DNA from: an uncultured Alphaproteobacteria bacterium
GTDB taxonomy: Bacteria > Pseudomonadota > Alphaproteobacteria > HIMB59
Length of the DNA stretch: 64,000 nt
Assembly: GCA_902546975.1 (NCBI GenBank)
Contig: CACCLU010000002.1
Location: 124,001-188,000, forward strand
Reading direction: 5' to 3'
Within the stretch, counting starts at the first letter, position 1; every line of letters starts with the position of its first letter. Positions 55,302 through 64,000 of this stretch are shown here, piece by piece. Below the pieces are notes generated by a model that did not search any database, was not told the DNA's origin, and saw only the letters and a program-made list of their open reading frames with translations. The position numbers were made by a program, and so were the translations under genes.

Positions 55302-56606
55302 TTAGTAAGCTGCGTCTCTTCCGTCTCCTTTTGCAATTTCACGTGCATTTGGATTTACAGATGGTCTAAACGGAATTTCTACTATCTCTCCATCAACTGG
55401 TGTTCCAGGTGTATCACAATATTGATCAGGGAGATGAAATTTAAATTTATTTCCAATATCCTTTTTTTCATAAGGAACATATCCCATCGCTATATTAGTT
55501 TCCAATTCTGGAGAGTACCAAGGTGATGTTAGATAACCTATAGGTGTCGATCCATCTTCAGATATGAGCCAAAAATCAGGTGCATATTCATCAATTGGCT
55601 TACCCCCTAATCTAAATCCAACAAGCTGGTTACTATAAGGTTTTTCTCCCGCTTCAATTTTTGCTCTCATAGCCTCTAATGCTTGCTTACCAATATAATC
55701 TCCTTGTTTTTTTCTTGGAACCTGGTAGCCGAGGTTACATTGAAAAGGATAAGTTTCAGCATCAAGATCTTGACCCCAAGATAAAATTCCTGCAGCTATT
55801 CTTCTATGGTGTGCAGGTGCTATTACTTTTAAATTATGTTTCTTTCCAGCCTCTAAAACCGCATTCCACATATCATCAGCGTATAAAGTTGCATCTCTGA
55901 GGTAGATCTCATACCCCTTTTCCCCAGTAAAACCTGTTTGCGAAATAATACAATCTCTCCCTCCAACTTTTGCTGCCATTAAGCCATAGTAAGGAATGTC
56001 TCTAACAGCATCTCCAACTAAATCTGCCATAAGATCGATTGATTTTGGTCCTTGAATTTGAACAGGAGATACATCTATTTCATCAATTTCTACATTAAAT
56101 TTTTTATCGTGATTTACTCCTTGAAGAAAAAACATAATATCGGAGTCAGAAAGTGAAAACCAAAATTCATCCTCTGCAATTCTAAGTAATATAGGATCAT
56201 TTAACACTCCTCCTTTGTCATTACAAAGGATTACATATTTTCCTTTCATTACTTCAATTCTTGTTGCATCTCTTGTGATAACAAAATTTGTAAATTTTAA
56301 TGCATCTGGTCCTTTTACACGAATTTGTCTTTCAACTGCTACATTCCACATTGTTACGTGATTAACTAATGCATCATATTCAACCATTGCACCACCATCT
56401 TCAGGTTTTACATAACCTCTAGGATGATACATTCTATTGTATACGGTGCATCTCCAACATCCTGCTTCAACTGATAAATGCCAATAAGGATTTTTTCTAA
56501 CTCTAGTAGATATAAGCATTTGTTGAGGTGTTGGTCCTGATTGCCTTAAATTAAATGGGACTTTTCTGTCAGATTGGTCCACTGAACTTGGTTGCTTTAG
56601 CTTCAT
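55302..56606 (-). CDS. GcvT/DmdA-related aminomethyltransferase-like enzyme
   Basis: This 434-residue protein carries a folate-dependent methyltransferase fold: ERQIRVKGPDALKF, GGVLNDPILLRI and FWFSLSDSDI in the first half resemble DMSP demethylase DmdA. However, the later motif is TGFTGEKGYEIYL, the usual GcvT form, instead of the SGW-SKQGGYE form I know from DmdA, and the protein is some 60 residues longer. HHRRIAAGILSWG resembles the ligand-binding Arg segment. It should transfer a methyl group to tetrahydrofolate, but its substrate is not known. A strong AGGAGG ribosome site precedes it. It ends the cluster with dimethylglycine/sarcosine enzymes and is followed by a terminator. Confidence 0.75.
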   Translation of the reverse strand: MKLKQPSSVDQSDRKVPFNLRQSGPTPQQMLISTRVRKNPYWHLSVEAGCWRCTVYNRMYHPRGYVKPEDGGAMVEYDALVNHVTMWNVAVERQIRVKGPDALKFTNFVITRDATRIEVMKGKYVILCNDKGGVLNDPILLRIAEDEFWFSLSDSDIMFFLQGVNHDKKFNVEIDEIDVSPVQIQGPKSIDLMADLVGDAVRDIPYYGLMAAKVGGRDCIISQTGFTGEKGYEIYLRDATLYADDMWNAVLEAGKKHNLKVIAPAHHRRIAAGILSWGQDLDAETYPFQCNLGYQVPRKKQGDYIGKQALEAMRAKIEAGEKPYSNQLVGFRLGGKPIDEYAPDFWLISEDGSTPIGYLTSPWYSPELETNIAMGYVPYEKKDIGNKFKFHLPDQYCDTPGTPVDGEIVEIPFRPSVNPNAREIAKGDGRDAAY

Positions 56607-56686
56607 ATATCCTCCTATAAAAAATGCAGTAGCAATTTTTGAAAATTAATTTCTTTTTAGGTTCTATGCAATCGAAAAATTAGAGC

Positions 56687-57568
56687 TTAAAAGATTTTGT
56701 TGTGGAGGACTATTTTGTCATTTTCCATTGTAAAATCACCATTTTGAAGAGCATTTAACCAATGACAGGTCTTCTCGAAGCCACCAAAAGGAAAGCAGTG
56801 AAAATTTTTAAAAGAACTCTGTTCTTTAGAGAAGTTTGCTAATTCAATAAACATTTCATCGTTTGAAGTTTTTGTTAAAAGGTCAGTTACTTTAGATGAG
56901 TTCTTTTTCAGAAAACTTAATGAATTTCCAACACCACTCATTATCCCAAAATTAAGGAGTGTTTTAAAAGAAGCTGGGCCTGGAAAGCCTACTCTGACGG
57001 GTAATTTTATATTTGAATTATCTAAAAATTTACACCATTTAATAAACGGTTCGGCATTAAAAAAAAATTGCGTAACAAGTTCTAAATTTAGATTCTTATC
57101 TTTTGATAATTCATATTTTTTGTTTAAAAATTCGTTCACAGTATTTTGATCAATATCAGGTGAGCCTTCTGGGTGCCCAGCTATTCCTATTTCTTCAAAA
57201 TCATTATCCTTTAATAAACCACACTCTAGTATTTCCAGTGAAGATGATACTGATCCATTCTGATTGCCTCCACCACCTATAACAAGAATTTTTTTACTAT
57301 CTGTTCTATTTCTAAGTTCTTTTAGGAAGTCTGAAACATGATCTAAATCTTTCATTGTCCTTGCAGGCAAATGAGTAATAGGAGTTAATTCTTGTTTAGA
57401 TACAAAATCAACAGTTTCTAAAATATCGTTTTCCGTAGCATCAGGTAAATATGTTATGTAGACATTATTTTTTTTATCTAAAGGAATCGACTTTAGTTTA
57501 TGTCTTACTTTTGGGTTAAGCTCTACTGTAAAGCCATCAACTAAAGAAATAATATTTTCTTTGATCAT
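56687..57568 (-). CDS. MetF-like methylenetetrahydrofolate reductase family protein
   Basis: This 293-residue TIM-barrel protein of MetF size has VYITYLPDATENDILETVDF at the N-terminus, THLPARTMKDLDHVSDFL, ILVIGGGGNQNGSVS and GIAGHPEGSPDID, with ITQFFF-like LVTQFFFNAEPFIKWC. These are MetF blocks, in a divergent form. It would reduce 5,10-methylene-tetrahydrofolate, the product of dimethylglycine and sarcosine demethylation, to the 5-methyl form. It starts 18 bases after the dehydrogenase gene and precedes the GcvT-like gene, so all three act on folate-bound one-carbon units. Confidence 0.8.
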   Translation of the reverse strand: MIKENIISLVDGFTVELNPKVRHKLKSIPLDKKNNVYITYLPDATENDILETVDFVSKQELTPITHLPARTMKDLDHVSDFLKELRNRTDSKKILVIGGGGNQNGSVSSSLEILECGLLKDNDFEEIGIAGHPEGSPDIDQNTVNEFLNKKYELSKDKNLNLELVTQFFFNAEPFIKWCKFLDNSNIKLPVRVGFPGPASFKTLLNFGIMSGVGNSLSFLKKNSSKVTDLLTKTSNDEMFIELANFSKEQSSFKNFHCFPFGGFEKTCHWLNALQNGDFTMENDKIVLHNKIF

Positions 57569-57586
57569 ATTTTTAAAATATAATAG

Positions 57587-60061
57587 TTAAGACTTTAATC
57601 TATTATTTTCTGGGTCGAGCAAAGGTTCCTCAGTAACTGTTAATGGATACCTTTTGCCAAAGTACTCGACTTCTAACTTATTTCCTTTTTCTGACAATTC
57701 TGATGGTAAATATCCATAAACGATGTGTTTATCAACAAAATATCCATAATTTGTACTTGTAACGTACCCTACAGCTTTCCCATTTGAATAAATCGGTTCT
57801 GTGCCCAAGGCCATTCCTTCAGGGTCATCAATAATCATACAAGTAAGTTTCTTTTCAATTGGTTCTTCTTTTATTTTTTGAAGAGCATTCTTACCAATAA
57901 AATCATCATCTTTTTTTAGCTTTACCGTAAAGCCTAAGCCTGACTCATAAGGGTTGTAATTAGTATGAATATCTGTACCCAGTGATCGATAGCCTTTCTC
58001 CAATCTGAGTGACTCAAAAGCACCAGCACCTGAGCAAATCATGTTGAACTCTCTTGAGGTTTCTCGAAGTTCATCCCATAATGATAGCCCATACTCGGTA
58101 GGTGTATATATTTCCCAACCTAATTCACCTATGTAAGAAATTCTTACAGCAACACAAGGAATGTTACTGATTGAAATCTTTTTAATATGGAAGAATGGAA
58201 AACCTTCGTTAGATACATCATCATCATCACACAGTTTTTCAAGAACAGATCTTGAATTTGGCCCCCATAAGCCAATACCTGCAAAAGCAGATGTCCAATC
58301 TATGATCTGAACACTTCCATCATCGGGAGCATTTGCTCGAAGCCAACTAATATCAATCATTCCATTCCCAGCTCCTGCCAAGACCCAAAATTTATTTTCC
58401 TCAAGTCTACTAATTGTAAGATCACTTTTTATACCACCATACATATTAGAAATTACGCTATAAACAACTTTACCTACGGCAACATCAATATTATTTGTGC
58501 AAACTTTCTGCAATAATTTAAGAGCACCTTTTCCACTTACTTCAATTTTCACAAATCCTGTAATATCAAACAGGGCACCCGTTTGTCTTGTTACAAGATG
58601 TTCAGCTGCTTGAATAGGTGACCAATATTTTGCAGCCCAGCCTGTTCTATTTGGAAAGTTTTTACCCTTCATTAATTCAGCATTTGACTCATACCATTGA
58701 GGTCTTTCCCAGCCCATAGTCTCAAAGAAATGTGCTTTTTGTCCTTCTAATCGTGCATAAAATGGACTTCTTCGTAGCGGTCTTGGCTGCTCCATTTGTT
58801 GAAGTGGGTGAATAATGTCATATACCTCTTTATAATTCTGCTTACCTCTTGACCTTAGATATTTCCTGACATGATGATGTTGATGAAAACGATTGATATC
58901 TCCTTGACGAACATCAAGTTCAGGCTCTCCATTTACTATCCACTCTGCCATAGCTTTTCCAACACCACCTGCATGTGTTATCCATACAGCATTAGCGGTC
59001 CACAAACCTTTTACACTTGTCTCACCCATCAAAGGGTTACCATCAGTTGTAAATGAAAAAATTCCATTAATTTTTTTTGTAAGTTTTTTTTGAGAAAATT
59101 TTGGGAACAACCAATTCGACTCTTTATGCGCACCTTCAAAATCATCAGGTCTAAAGTCCACCAAAGAGGGCATTTCTTCAGCATCTTCAGGTTTCTTTAA
59201 TTCTTCTGACTCTAAAATTCTTGGTTCATGTCTATAATTTCCAATAACATAAGTATCATTCCATTGTCTGAAATAGAGACTGTAATCTTGGTGACGCATC
59301 AATGCGTGTTCAACCAAAGCTTCTTTGTGATCAGCTTTAAATTCTTTCAATTCTTCAAACGGTTCTAACCACACCATTTGATGTTCACAGGGAACTAAAG
59401 GCAATGATATGTTCGCAAGTCTTCCCATTTTTGGAGCCCAGATACCAGTAGAGACAAGTACAATATCAGCTTCATAATCACCCTTAGATGTTTGTACACC
59501 GCGAATTTGATTATTCTGAATTTTAAAACCATTAACTGCTGTATCACCAAAAAATTCCCCTGCTTTTAAATCAGTGACATATTTTGCCATTGCTTGCACT
59601 GCTCTTACAGGTGCTGCTAAACCATCAGTTGGAACATAATATCCCCCGTGAATTTTTTCTGGATCAATATAGGGGCTCATTTTTAAAACTTCATCTGGAG
59701 TAATTATTTTTGCATCAGTTAATCCATAACTGTGAGCTATACCTAGTTTTCGATACAAGTCTTGATGTCTTTCTTTTGTCTTTGATATTTCAATTCCTCC
59801 AACAGTATGAAAACAAGGTTTTCCCTCAAATGATAAGGATCTAAGTAAGTCAACTGTGTACTGTGCAAATTTACACATCATTCGTGAAGGATTAGTTTGA
59901 AATACACCTCCTGGTGCATGACTTGTAGAACCACCAGTTTCAAATAATGGCCCTTGATCAAGTATAACCATATCTTTCCAGCCCAATTGAGCTAAGTGAT
60001 AGGCGGTGCTTGCTCCAACAATACCACTACCAACGATTATTATTCTTGATTTTCTTGCCAT
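57587..60061 (-). CDS. dimethylglycine/sarcosine dehydrogenase-type FAD and folate enzyme
   Basis: The 824-residue protein has an N-terminal FAD domain (IIIVGSGIVGASTAYHLAQL) and GGSTSHAPGG, whose His48 is the flavin-attachment position of dimethylglycine dehydrogenases. The C-terminal half (about residues 430-815) is a GcvT-like folate domain with SYIGELGWEIYTP and SGLGFTVKL. It oxidises a methyl of dimethylglycine or sarcosine and passes formaldehyde to tetrahydrofolate; which substrate is preferred cannot be told. It has its own -35-like TTGACA upstream. Confidence 0.88.
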   Translation of the reverse strand: MARKSRIIIVGSGIVGASTAYHLAQLGWKDMVILDQGPLFETGGSTSHAPGGVFQTNPSRMMCKFAQYTVDLLRSLSFEGKPCFHTVGGIEISKTKERHQDLYRKLGIAHSYGLTDAKIITPDEVLKMSPYIDPEKIHGGYYVPTDGLAAPVRAVQAMAKYVTDLKAGEFFGDTAVNGFKIQNNQIRGVQTSKGDYEADIVLVSTGIWAPKMGRLANISLPLVPCEHQMVWLEPFEELKEFKADHKEALVEHALMRHQDYSLYFRQWNDTYVIGNYRHEPRILESEELKKPEDAEEMPSLVDFRPDDFEGAHKESNWLFPKFSQKKLTKKINGIFSFTTDGNPLMGETSVKGLWTANAVWITHAGGVGKAMAEWIVNGEPELDVRQGDINRFHQHHHVRKYLRSRGKQNYKEVYDIIHPLQQMEQPRPLRRSPFYARLEGQKAHFFETMGWERPQWYESNAELMKGKNFPNRTGWAAKYWSPIQAAEHLVTRQTGALFDITGFVKIEVSGKGALKLLQKVCTNNIDVAVGKVVYSVISNMYGGIKSDLTISRLEENKFWVLAGAGNGMIDISWLRANAPDDGSVQIIDWTSAFAGIGLWGPNSRSVLEKLCDDDDVSNEGFPFFHIKKISISNIPCVAVRISYIGELGWEIYTPTEYGLSLWDELRETSREFNMICSGAGAFESLRLEKGYRSLGTDIHTNYNPYESGLGFTVKLKKDDDFIGKNALQKIKEEPIEKKLTCMIIDDPEGMALGTEPIYSNGKAVGYVTSTNYGYFVDKHIVYGYLPSELSEKGNKLEVEYFGKRYPLTVTEEPLLDPENNRLKS

Positions 60062-60077
60062 TTATTCCTCAAAAAAT

Positions 60078-60106
60078 ACCTAATCAGTTCCAAAATTTGA
60101 TGTCAA
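60078..60106 (-). promoter_or_regulatory. candidate promoter in front of the dehydrogenase gene
   Basis: On the minus strand TTGACA (60106-60101) matches the -35 consensus exactly and lies about 40 bases before the dehydrogenase ATG. The downstream -10 region (TTAGGT-like, about 17 bases later) is poor. The 58-base gap to soxG may therefore hold an internal promoter, giving the last three genes separate expression. Confidence 0.3.
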
Positions 60107-60119
60107 TATGAAAAAAAAC

Positions 60120-60641
60120 TTAATAGTTAACCGCGTCAATAAGACGATCCTCAAGATAGTCAGCAAATGACCGATTACAACTAAGTAATAATTTAAGCTC
60201 AAGATTAAAAATAGAACAGTCTACTCTAGCTAATAATGTTTGTGCAGCAGTAGATTTTTTAAAGGATTTTTCTCTAAAGTCAAAATGCGTTAATTTATTT
60301 AAAATATCAAAACTATTTTTACCTTGAATTTCAAAAAATACTTGTGAGTCAGAAATATTTGTCGCCAATATTAAGGGTGATTTATTTAAGTCAGCTATAA
60401 TTTTGTTGAGTTTTTTATTTTCAATTTCTTTTTCAAATATTAAATTCCATTGATCAAAAGACATTTTTGCTAAAGTATAATTATTATTTGAAATTATTCT
60501 TAAATTGTCTGATGGTGGTAAAAGTTTTAAAGATTTATTTATAAGATTATTAAATTTTGAGTCACCAGATCCTCTTAACAGAATTTGTTGAATAACTTTT
60601 TTTTTTATTTCAATACCATCAGATCGGATTACCTCAGTCAT
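60120..60641 (-). CDS. soxG: sarcosine oxidase gamma subunit
   Basis: This 173-residue protein fits SoxG, the smallest folate-domain-like subunit. QVFFEIQGKNSFDILNKLTHFD and the C-terminal AAQTLLARVDCSIFNLELKLLL, SFADYLEDRLIDA are family patterns. It overlaps soxA by 4 bases. The function is structural in the heterotetramer. Identity is moderate, but gene order soxB-D-A-G confirms it. Confidence 0.87.
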   Translation of the reverse strand: MTEVIRSDGIEIKKKVIQQILLRGSGDSKFNNLINKSLKLLPPSDNLRIISNNNYTLAKMSFDQWNLIFEKEIENKKLNKIIADLNKSPLILATNISDSQVFFEIQGKNSFDILNKLTHFDFREKSFKKSTAAQTLLARVDCSIFNLELKLLLSCNRSFADYLEDRLIDAVNY

Positions 60642-63616
60642 GAAACTAACCTTTTATTATCCTCGTCATAAAAAACGGGTTTTACTATATCCACACCAGT
60701 TGTACTCATACTAGATGTAGAAGCGTAAGCTTTTGTTCCAATCATAGAGTGGCCATTTTTAATAACAGCTAATGCAAAATCATGACCTAAAGTAGAACTA
60801 TGATAACAAGATGTAATATGACCAAGCATTGGTACAGGAGACTTAATTTCTTTTTCGAGAATGATATGTTGTCCTTCTTCTAGTTTATCTTCTTTATTCG
60901 ATGGAACTATACCTACAAGTTGCTTCCTATCTTCTCTTACAGTATCAGACCGAGTAAGCGATCTTTTACCTAAAAAATCTTTTTTTGATTTACCAATCAT
61001 CCAACTAAGTCCTAAATCTATTGGCGTTATAGAACCATCTGTGTCTTGGCCAACAATAATGTAACCTTTTTCTGCTCTTAAAAGATGCATTGCCTCCGTA
61101 CCGTAGGGAGCTAGGCCAAATTCTTTTCCAAAACTTTGAATACCTTCCCAAATTTTAAGAGCACTATTTGAAGGAATATATATTTCGTAACCTAGCTCCC
61201 CTGTAAAGCTTGCTCTTAGAATTCTTATTGGAACACCATTAAATTCATGAAATTGGAAAGTCATAAATGGAAACTCCTCATTGCTAAAATTGATATCAGG
61301 GAAAGCTTTTTTCATTATTTCTCTTGTTTTTGGTCCACTAATGTTGAACGTTGCATATTGTTCTGTAATCGAGTTCATAAAAACTTTTAAATTTGGCCAC
61401 TCGGTTTGAGCATATTCTTCCATGCAACCTAAAACAGTAGCAGCACCTCCAGTAGTTGTAGTGGCAATAAAATGCTGATCAGAAATTTTACAAATTATTC
61501 CATCATCTTTTACCATTCCATCTTCTCCTAGCATAAGAGCATATCTAGCAGATCCTTGTTTCATTTTAGTAAAACTATTTGTGTAAATTAAATTCATAAA
61601 TTCCAACGCATCCTCGCCTTTAATTTCAATTTTTCCAAGTGTGCTACCATCTAAAATACCTGCGTTTTCTCTTACGTTTTTACTCTCTCGTTGAACAGCT
61701 TCATGCATCGTCTCATCTTTATTAATTTGAAAATACCAAGGTCTTTTCCATTGCCCAACATCTTCAAAAATTGCGCCATTATTTAAGTGCCAGTTATGTA
61801 TGGGTGATTTTCTCTCTGGGTCATAAAACTCATAGCAATTTCTTCCAGCTATTGCAGAAAAACTTAATGGAGCATAGGGTGGGCGATAAATAGTTGTGCC
61901 AACTTCATTTACTTTTTTATCCAGAAGATCAGAAACTATTCCCAGAGCGTTAATACTACTAATTTTACCTTGATCAGTTCCCATACTATTTGTCGTATAT
62001 CTTTTTAAATGTTCAATTCTATCAAAACCCTCTGTTATTGCTTGACGGATATCTTTAGTTGTTACATCATTTTGTAAGTCGATAAATGATTTAGTCCATA
62101 ATGATTTCTTTTGTGGAGAGACCTCCCACAATTTTTCAATATTGTATTTAGCGTTTGTATTTAATTCGAGTTTTACATCTAATTTTTTTATTTTAAAGTT
62201 TTTCAATTTATCATTTATGTCAGAATTTAAATGATCAAAATTAAATTGTCCTGAAGCAGAACCAAGAGTAATGGTGGGTTGAAAAGGTTTTGATGGCTTG
62301 TAAGTTAAATCTTTTTCATCCCAATCTAATAAACCCTTTGATTGAGTGAACAGGTGAACATCTGGATTTATTCCACCTGACAAACATAATTGGTCACATT
62401 TAATTTCATTTAAAGCACCAGAACTATCCTCAATAAGAATTTTTTCAATTTTTTTACTTCCAAATGCTCCTTTTATTTGTGAATTTGTATAGAGAGGAAC
62501 ATCATTCTTTCTTATCAAATCAAACAAATTTGGTTCAATTTTTTCTCCAGATCGCGAGTCGATATATGCTTTTGGTTTTAAACCAGCTTTTATAAGACTA
62601 TAAACCAAGCTATTTGAATTCGAATTATTACTGAAAATAACTGGCTCTTTAGAGGGTGCTATCCCATATCGGCAAATATATTTTTCAAATGAGGAGCTGA
62701 GCATTATGCCTGGGAGATCATTATTTTGAAAAGATAAAAATCTTTCAATGTGTCCATTACATAATATTGTGTGATCTGTTCGTATCTTATGTAAAGTGCT
62801 ATTAACTTTTCCTTCTATCGGTTTAGAGCCAACAAATCTATCTTCAATGGCTATAAGATGATTTATGTAATTATAAGTTGTAACAAGTGTGTTCTTTAAA
62901 ATCTTTACATTCTTGGATTCTTCTATTTCTTGTATAGTTTCTTTTAACCAATCTTTAGGCTCTTTATTATCTATTAATGAAATTTTGTTTGAATTATTGA
63001 TAATGCCACCAAGTTGCTCTTCAAATTCAATTAATAACACATCATAATTTGAGTTGATGAAAGATTTAGCTGCTAGAAGTCCATTTAATCCTCCCCCTAT
63101 AATTGTAACATCGACGTTGTGATGGATATGATTGCTTATGCCTTTGAAATCTTTGGGAGGTTTACCCAATCCAGCGGCTCTTCTAATAAGTGGTTCATAC
63201 AAATTTTTCCAAAATTTCTTATGCGGCCCCATGAATGTTTTATAGTAAAAACCAGCACTAAAAATTGGAGAAAATAAGTTATTGATACTTCCAAAATCGT
63301 TTTCAAGAGAAGGCCATCTGTTTTGACTTTCAATTTCCATACCTTCATAAATTTTTTTTATAGTTGCTCTTGTGTTTGGTTCGGAGTATTCACTAATTAT
63401 TTGGACTAGAGCGTTTGGTTCTTCTATACCACATGTATAAATTCCTCTTGGCCTATGGTACTTAAAACTTCTTCCGACAAGGTTAATATTATTTCTTAAT
63501 AGAGCTGAGGCTATAGTATCACCTTTGTAACCAAAATATTTGACCCCATCAAACTTGAAGCTAATTTTTTGATGAAACTGAATAAATTGATTTTCTTTTA
63601 AATTTATAGATTTCAT
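60638..63616 (-). CDS. soxA: sarcosine oxidase alpha subunit
   Basis: This 992-residue subunit has an N-terminal ferredoxin-like domain (GDTIASALLRNNINLVGRSF, YHRPRGIYTCG), then an NAD-binding Rossmann domain (VTIIGGGLNGLLAAKSF), and a C-terminal GcvT-type folate domain (about residues 600-980, ITEQYATFNISGPKTREIM and ASFTGELGYEIYIPS). It carries NAD and folate and, with SoxB, oxidises sarcosine to glycine and 5,10-methylene-tetrahydrofolate. It overlaps soxD by 4 bases and soxG by 4. Confidence 0.96.
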   Translation of the reverse strand: MKSINLKENQFIQFHQKISFKFDGVKYFGYKGDTIASALLRNNINLVGRSFKYHRPRGIYTCGIEEPNALVQIISEYSEPNTRATIKKIYEGMEIESQNRWPSLENDFGSINNLFSPIFSAGFYYKTFMGPHKKFWKNLYEPLIRRAAGLGKPPKDFKGISNHIHHNVDVTIIGGGLNGLLAAKSFINSNYDVLLIEFEEQLGGIINNSNKISLIDNKEPKDWLKETIQEIEESKNVKILKNTLVTTYNYINHLIAIEDRFVGSKPIEGKVNSTLHKIRTDHTILCNGHIERFLSFQNNDLPGIMLSSSFEKYICRYGIAPSKEPVIFSNNSNSNSLVYSLIKAGLKPKAYIDSRSGEKIEPNLFDLIRKNDVPLYTNSQIKGAFGSKKIEKILIEDSSGALNEIKCDQLCLSGGINPDVHLFTQSKGLLDWDEKDLTYKPSKPFQPTITLGSASGQFNFDHLNSDINDKLKNFKIKKLDVKLELNTNAKYNIEKLWEVSPQKKSLWTKSFIDLQNDVTTKDIRQAITEGFDRIEHLKRYTTNSMGTDQGKISSINALGIVSDLLDKKVNEVGTTIYRPPYAPLSFSAIAGRNCYEFYDPERKSPIHNWHLNNGAIFEDVGQWKRPWYFQINKDETMHEAVQRESKNVRENAGILDGSTLGKIEIKGEDALEFMNLIYTNSFTKMKQGSARYALMLGEDGMVKDDGIICKISDQHFIATTTTGGAATVLGCMEEYAQTEWPNLKVFMNSITEQYATFNISGPKTREIMKKAFPDINFSNEEFPFMTFQFHEFNGVPIRILRASFTGELGYEIYIPSNSALKIWEGIQSFGKEFGLAPYGTEAMHLLRAEKGYIIVGQDTDGSITPIDLGLSWMIGKSKKDFLGKRSLTRSDTVREDRKQLVGIVPSNKEDKLEEGQHIILEKEIKSPVPMLGHITSCYHSSTLGHDFALAVIKNGHSMIGTKAYASTSSMSTTGVDIVKPVFYDEDNKRLVS

Positions 63617-63963
63617 TTCTCAACCGTAAAATTACCTGAACCAACTTCAGGTTCCCCAGATGGCGTTTTAACAACACTTTTGAAATTATTTAAATTTGGT
63701 TTTTTTTCATCGAGCTTGTAGGTCACCAAAATTTTATCAGTAGATGTATCTCTAACACAATTAAACCATTTTCGACAACCATGTGTGTGAACCCAGCGCT
63801 CATAAAACAAACCTTTTGGATTTGCTCTTATAAAGACATATTCTCCCCACTCACGATCACCAATTTCTTTTGATCCATCGGGTCTTTTTACATGCGCCTC
63901 TCCTCCATTTGAAAATTCCGATTGATCTCGTGGGCCGCAATAAGGGCAATTAATTATGAGCAT
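63613..63963 (-). CDS. soxD: sarcosine oxidase delta subunit
   Basis: This 116-residue protein has IINCPYCGPRDQSEF (zinc-binding CxxC) and WVHTHGCRKWFNCVRD, the SoxD signature with the second pair of zinc ligands. It is a small zinc subunit that holds the tetramer. It lies between soxB, whose end is visible just upstream, and soxA. Confidence 0.95.
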   Translation of the reverse strand: MLIINCPYCGPRDQSEFSNGGEAHVKRPDGSKEIGDREWGEYVFIRANPKGLFYERWVHTHGCRKWFNCVRDTSTDKILVTYKLDEKKPNLNNFKSVVKTPSGEPEVGSGNFTVEK

Positions 63964-63968
63964 ATTAA

Positions 63969-64000
63969 TTAATGTGCTACGGCTGCAGCACCGTGTTCGT
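63969..64000 (-). CDS. soxB: sarcosine oxidase beta subunit, C-terminal end only
   Basis: The last 9 codons before a TAA stop read EHGAAAVAH on the minus strand; this is the usual C-terminus of SoxB. The body of the gene lies beyond the right edge of the window. Five bases separate its stop from the soxD ATG. The call rests on the tail plus the conserved soxBDAG order. Confidence 0.7.
   Translation of the reverse strand, partial: EHGAAAVAH

Noticed and set aside
55302-56606. Direct assignment as DMSP demethylase DmdA
   Set aside because: The DmdA-specific SGW-SKQGGYE form is replaced by the GcvT-type TGE form and the length is too great; left as a DmdA-related protein.
1-64000. CRISPR array, prophage or transposon
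   Set aside because: No regularly spaced direct repeats, phage structural genes, integrase or transposase were found on either strand.

Overview
The window is AT-rich throughout and about 97 percent coding. Genes abut or overlap on both strands, and the longest non-coding stretch is about 150 bases (22987-23135). The gene content (IHF-beta directly after rpsA, the kdsD-lptC-lptA-lptB order, tetrameric sarcosine oxidase genes, an NDUFA9-like protein, infC-rpmI-rplT-pheS-pheT) points to a streamlined, AT-rich marine alphaproteobacterium, in the style of the SAR11, HIMB59 or AEGEAN-169 groups. The exact lineage cannot be fixed from the sequence alone. I see no integrase, transposase, CRISPR array or rRNA.

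Region 1 (1-10.9 kb) is a defence island. The last third of a C5-cytosine DNA methyltransferase is followed by six tightly coupled genes: an MvaI/BcnI-family endonuclease-like protein that appears to have lost its catalytic acids, two unrecognised proteins that together look like a split DrmE, a NERD-nuclease/superfamily-1 helicase, DrmA and DrmB. This is a DISARM (class 2-like) relative with an unusual composition. There is no DrmC (phospholipase D) in view; a NERD-helicase and a probably inactive MvaI-type site-recognition protein are present instead.

Region 2 (10.95-23 kb) is accessory metabolism. It contains a FadN-type beta-oxidation fusion enzyme with an acyl-CoA ligase; a photolyase split into two genes in reversed domain order; a 5-oxoproline module (pxpC-pxpB facing pxpA, with a gamma-glutamylcyclotransferase-like gene); a histidine phosphatase; a HupE/DUF4198 pair likely linked to metal uptake; a DUF3147 membrane protein; a Nu-type glutathione transferase; and a DCC thiol oxidoreductase. 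Arginine codons of the CGN type are clearly commoner in the FadN-ligase part than in the core genes.

Region 3 (23.1-35 kb, minus strand) is a long core cluster: rnd, kdsD, lptC, lptA, lptB, aroA, rpsA, ihfB, pyrF, trpF, trpB, trpA, accD, folC. It covers lipopolysaccharide precursor and transport, aromatic amino acid, pyrimidine, fatty acid and folate synthesis, and translation. The cmk gene that commonly sits between aroA and rpsA is absent.

Region 4 (35-53.9 kb) holds an NDUFA9-like reductase, uppP, glutamate synthase gltD-gltB, a hydrolase, two envelope glycosyltransferases, then infC-rpmI-rplT-pheS-pheT-lepA and a tRNA-Ser(GGA) sitting 4 bases after lepA and 10 bases before a glycosyltransferase start. 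A second glycosyltransferase and rmuC follow.

Region 5 (54.8-64 kb, minus strand) is a methylated-glycine catabolic cluster: soxB (tail only), soxD, soxA, soxG, a dimethylglycine/sarcosine dehydrogenase, a MetF-like protein and a GcvT/DmdA-related aminomethyltransferase, closed by a good intrinsic terminator. Together these enzymes would strip methyl groups from dimethylglycine and sarcosine onto tetrahydrofolate, feeding one-carbon metabolism and releasing glycine.
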